From positions 730,320 to 750,845 of the forward strand of contig NW_003546249.1 of assembly GCF_000090795.2 (NCBI RefSeq): a stretch of DNA of 20,526 nt. Direction: 5' to 3'. This stretch comes from Amphimedon queenslandica (lineage: Eukaryota > Porifera > Demospongiae > Haplosclerida > Niphatidae). Made by a program: the position numbers and the translations under genes. Within the stretch, counting starts at the first letter, position 1, and every line of letters begins with the position of its first letter. Below the pieces are notes generated by a model. It had not been told where the DNA came from, made no database searches, and was given only the letters and a program-made list of their open reading frames with translations. Below, in pieces: positions 19,948 to 20,526 of the stretch.

Positions 19948-20435
19948 TCCCAGTTGAGTTTGGGACAAGAAAAACTGGAATAACTTTTTATAGGAATGTG
20001 GGATAAGGATGAAACTTTCACAGGTTCTTAGTCGCCAAAGTCCATCAAAATCTGTGAAACCTTGGATCTCTCAGCCCTTGGGAACCCTGAGAACCGGGTT
20101 CTCCCTATAAACCCAATGGCATACCAAAGCTAACCGCAATGACGTTTCATGATGTCATAGTTTATATAAGCACATGTAGTCGAGTGCCCAAACTGATAAT
20201 TCTTCTTTTAAAAATCTAATAGAGCAAGATTTTCTGATAATGATGGCCTTTATGAAAACTAGCCGACTCCAGCAGCTATTATACTGCTTATCAGCAGCAG
20301 AAGACTGTTTTAAGAGTGAAACAACACAGCCGCCATTCCTCTATGAATATCATTATAATACGTCATTTTGTGACGTAGCTACATTTTTCAAATTTCACGC
20401 AGCTGCTTCCACTTCCGTCCCAAACTGAACTGGGA
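19948..20435. mobile_element. MITE, TCCCAGTTGAGTTTGGGAC family
   Basis: TCCCAGTTGAGTTTGGGAC (19948-19966) faces GTCCCAAACTGAACTGGGA (20417-20435), 18 of 19 paired. The left flank is TA, the right flank CA. Each end is also a small palindrome by itself. The body contains ATAACTTTTTATA and GAGAACCGGGTTCTCC and resembles the GTTGAGTT elements at 4635-5667 and 12071-12576. The 62-codon open frame at 20240-20428 lies in the element and is not considered a gene. Confidence 0.75.
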
Positions 20436-20526
20436 CAAGTAAATAAAAAACATTAAAAATGGAAAAGTAGTAGGATTAAATTGTAAAAAAGTAAAGAAAC
20501 TAGAGGGTACTTGCAAAGTGGTGTGA

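Noticed and set aside
20240..20428. 62-codon open frame near the right edge, tested as the next PDZ gene exon
   Set aside because: It lies within the 19948-20435 element, and the nearest acceptor-like site (CTAATAG before 20222) leads to a stop in the required phase.

Overview
The window looks like nuclear DNA from an early-branching invertebrate, most likely a sponge (demosponge). This rests on a metazoan-type cytosolic ribosomal protein S14, a modular PDZ-domain protein, GT-AG introns of two sizes (about 47-56 bases, or several kilobases), an AT-rich base composition (estimated by eye at about one third GC), and a dense load of small inverted-repeat transposons. The species assignment is inference. 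There are no bacterial features, no CRISPR array and no operons. A run of 10 N (10208-10217) marks an assembly gap.

Layout. The left third (1-6652) is a minus-strand RPS14 gene. Three coding exons and a probable 5'-UTR mini-exon are visible, and the last coding exon lies beyond the left edge. Its introns are filled with small inverted-repeat elements, including a nested pair (4635-5667 interrupted by 4931-5326). The interval 6653-8989 separates RPS14 from the next gene, which is transcribed the other way. It holds the RPS14 promoter region and a second nested pair (8071-8698 interrupted by 8283-8684).

The right side (8990-18820 and beyond) is a plus-strand gene of seven visible exons. It encodes an N-terminal PDZ domain, a short basic helix and a long Ser/Thr-rich tail, and continues past the right edge. 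Its large introns carry a decayed Tc1/mariner-IS630-like transposase, a further coding-like fragment split by a TA-flanked element, a (CA)n tract, tRNA-like repeats, and a hAT-like element with an internal 41-bp minisatellite. The right end holds another MITE (19948-20435).

The two genes have no evident functional link: one is a translation housekeeping gene, the other a probable scaffold or adaptor protein. I see no previously undescribed multi-gene system. The interesting material is in the mobile elements: two nested insertions, an insertion that splits a reading frame exactly at a TA, tRNA-like sequences inside TIR elements, a hAT-like element with a perfect 8-bp duplication, and a striking excess of the palindrome TACATGTA.
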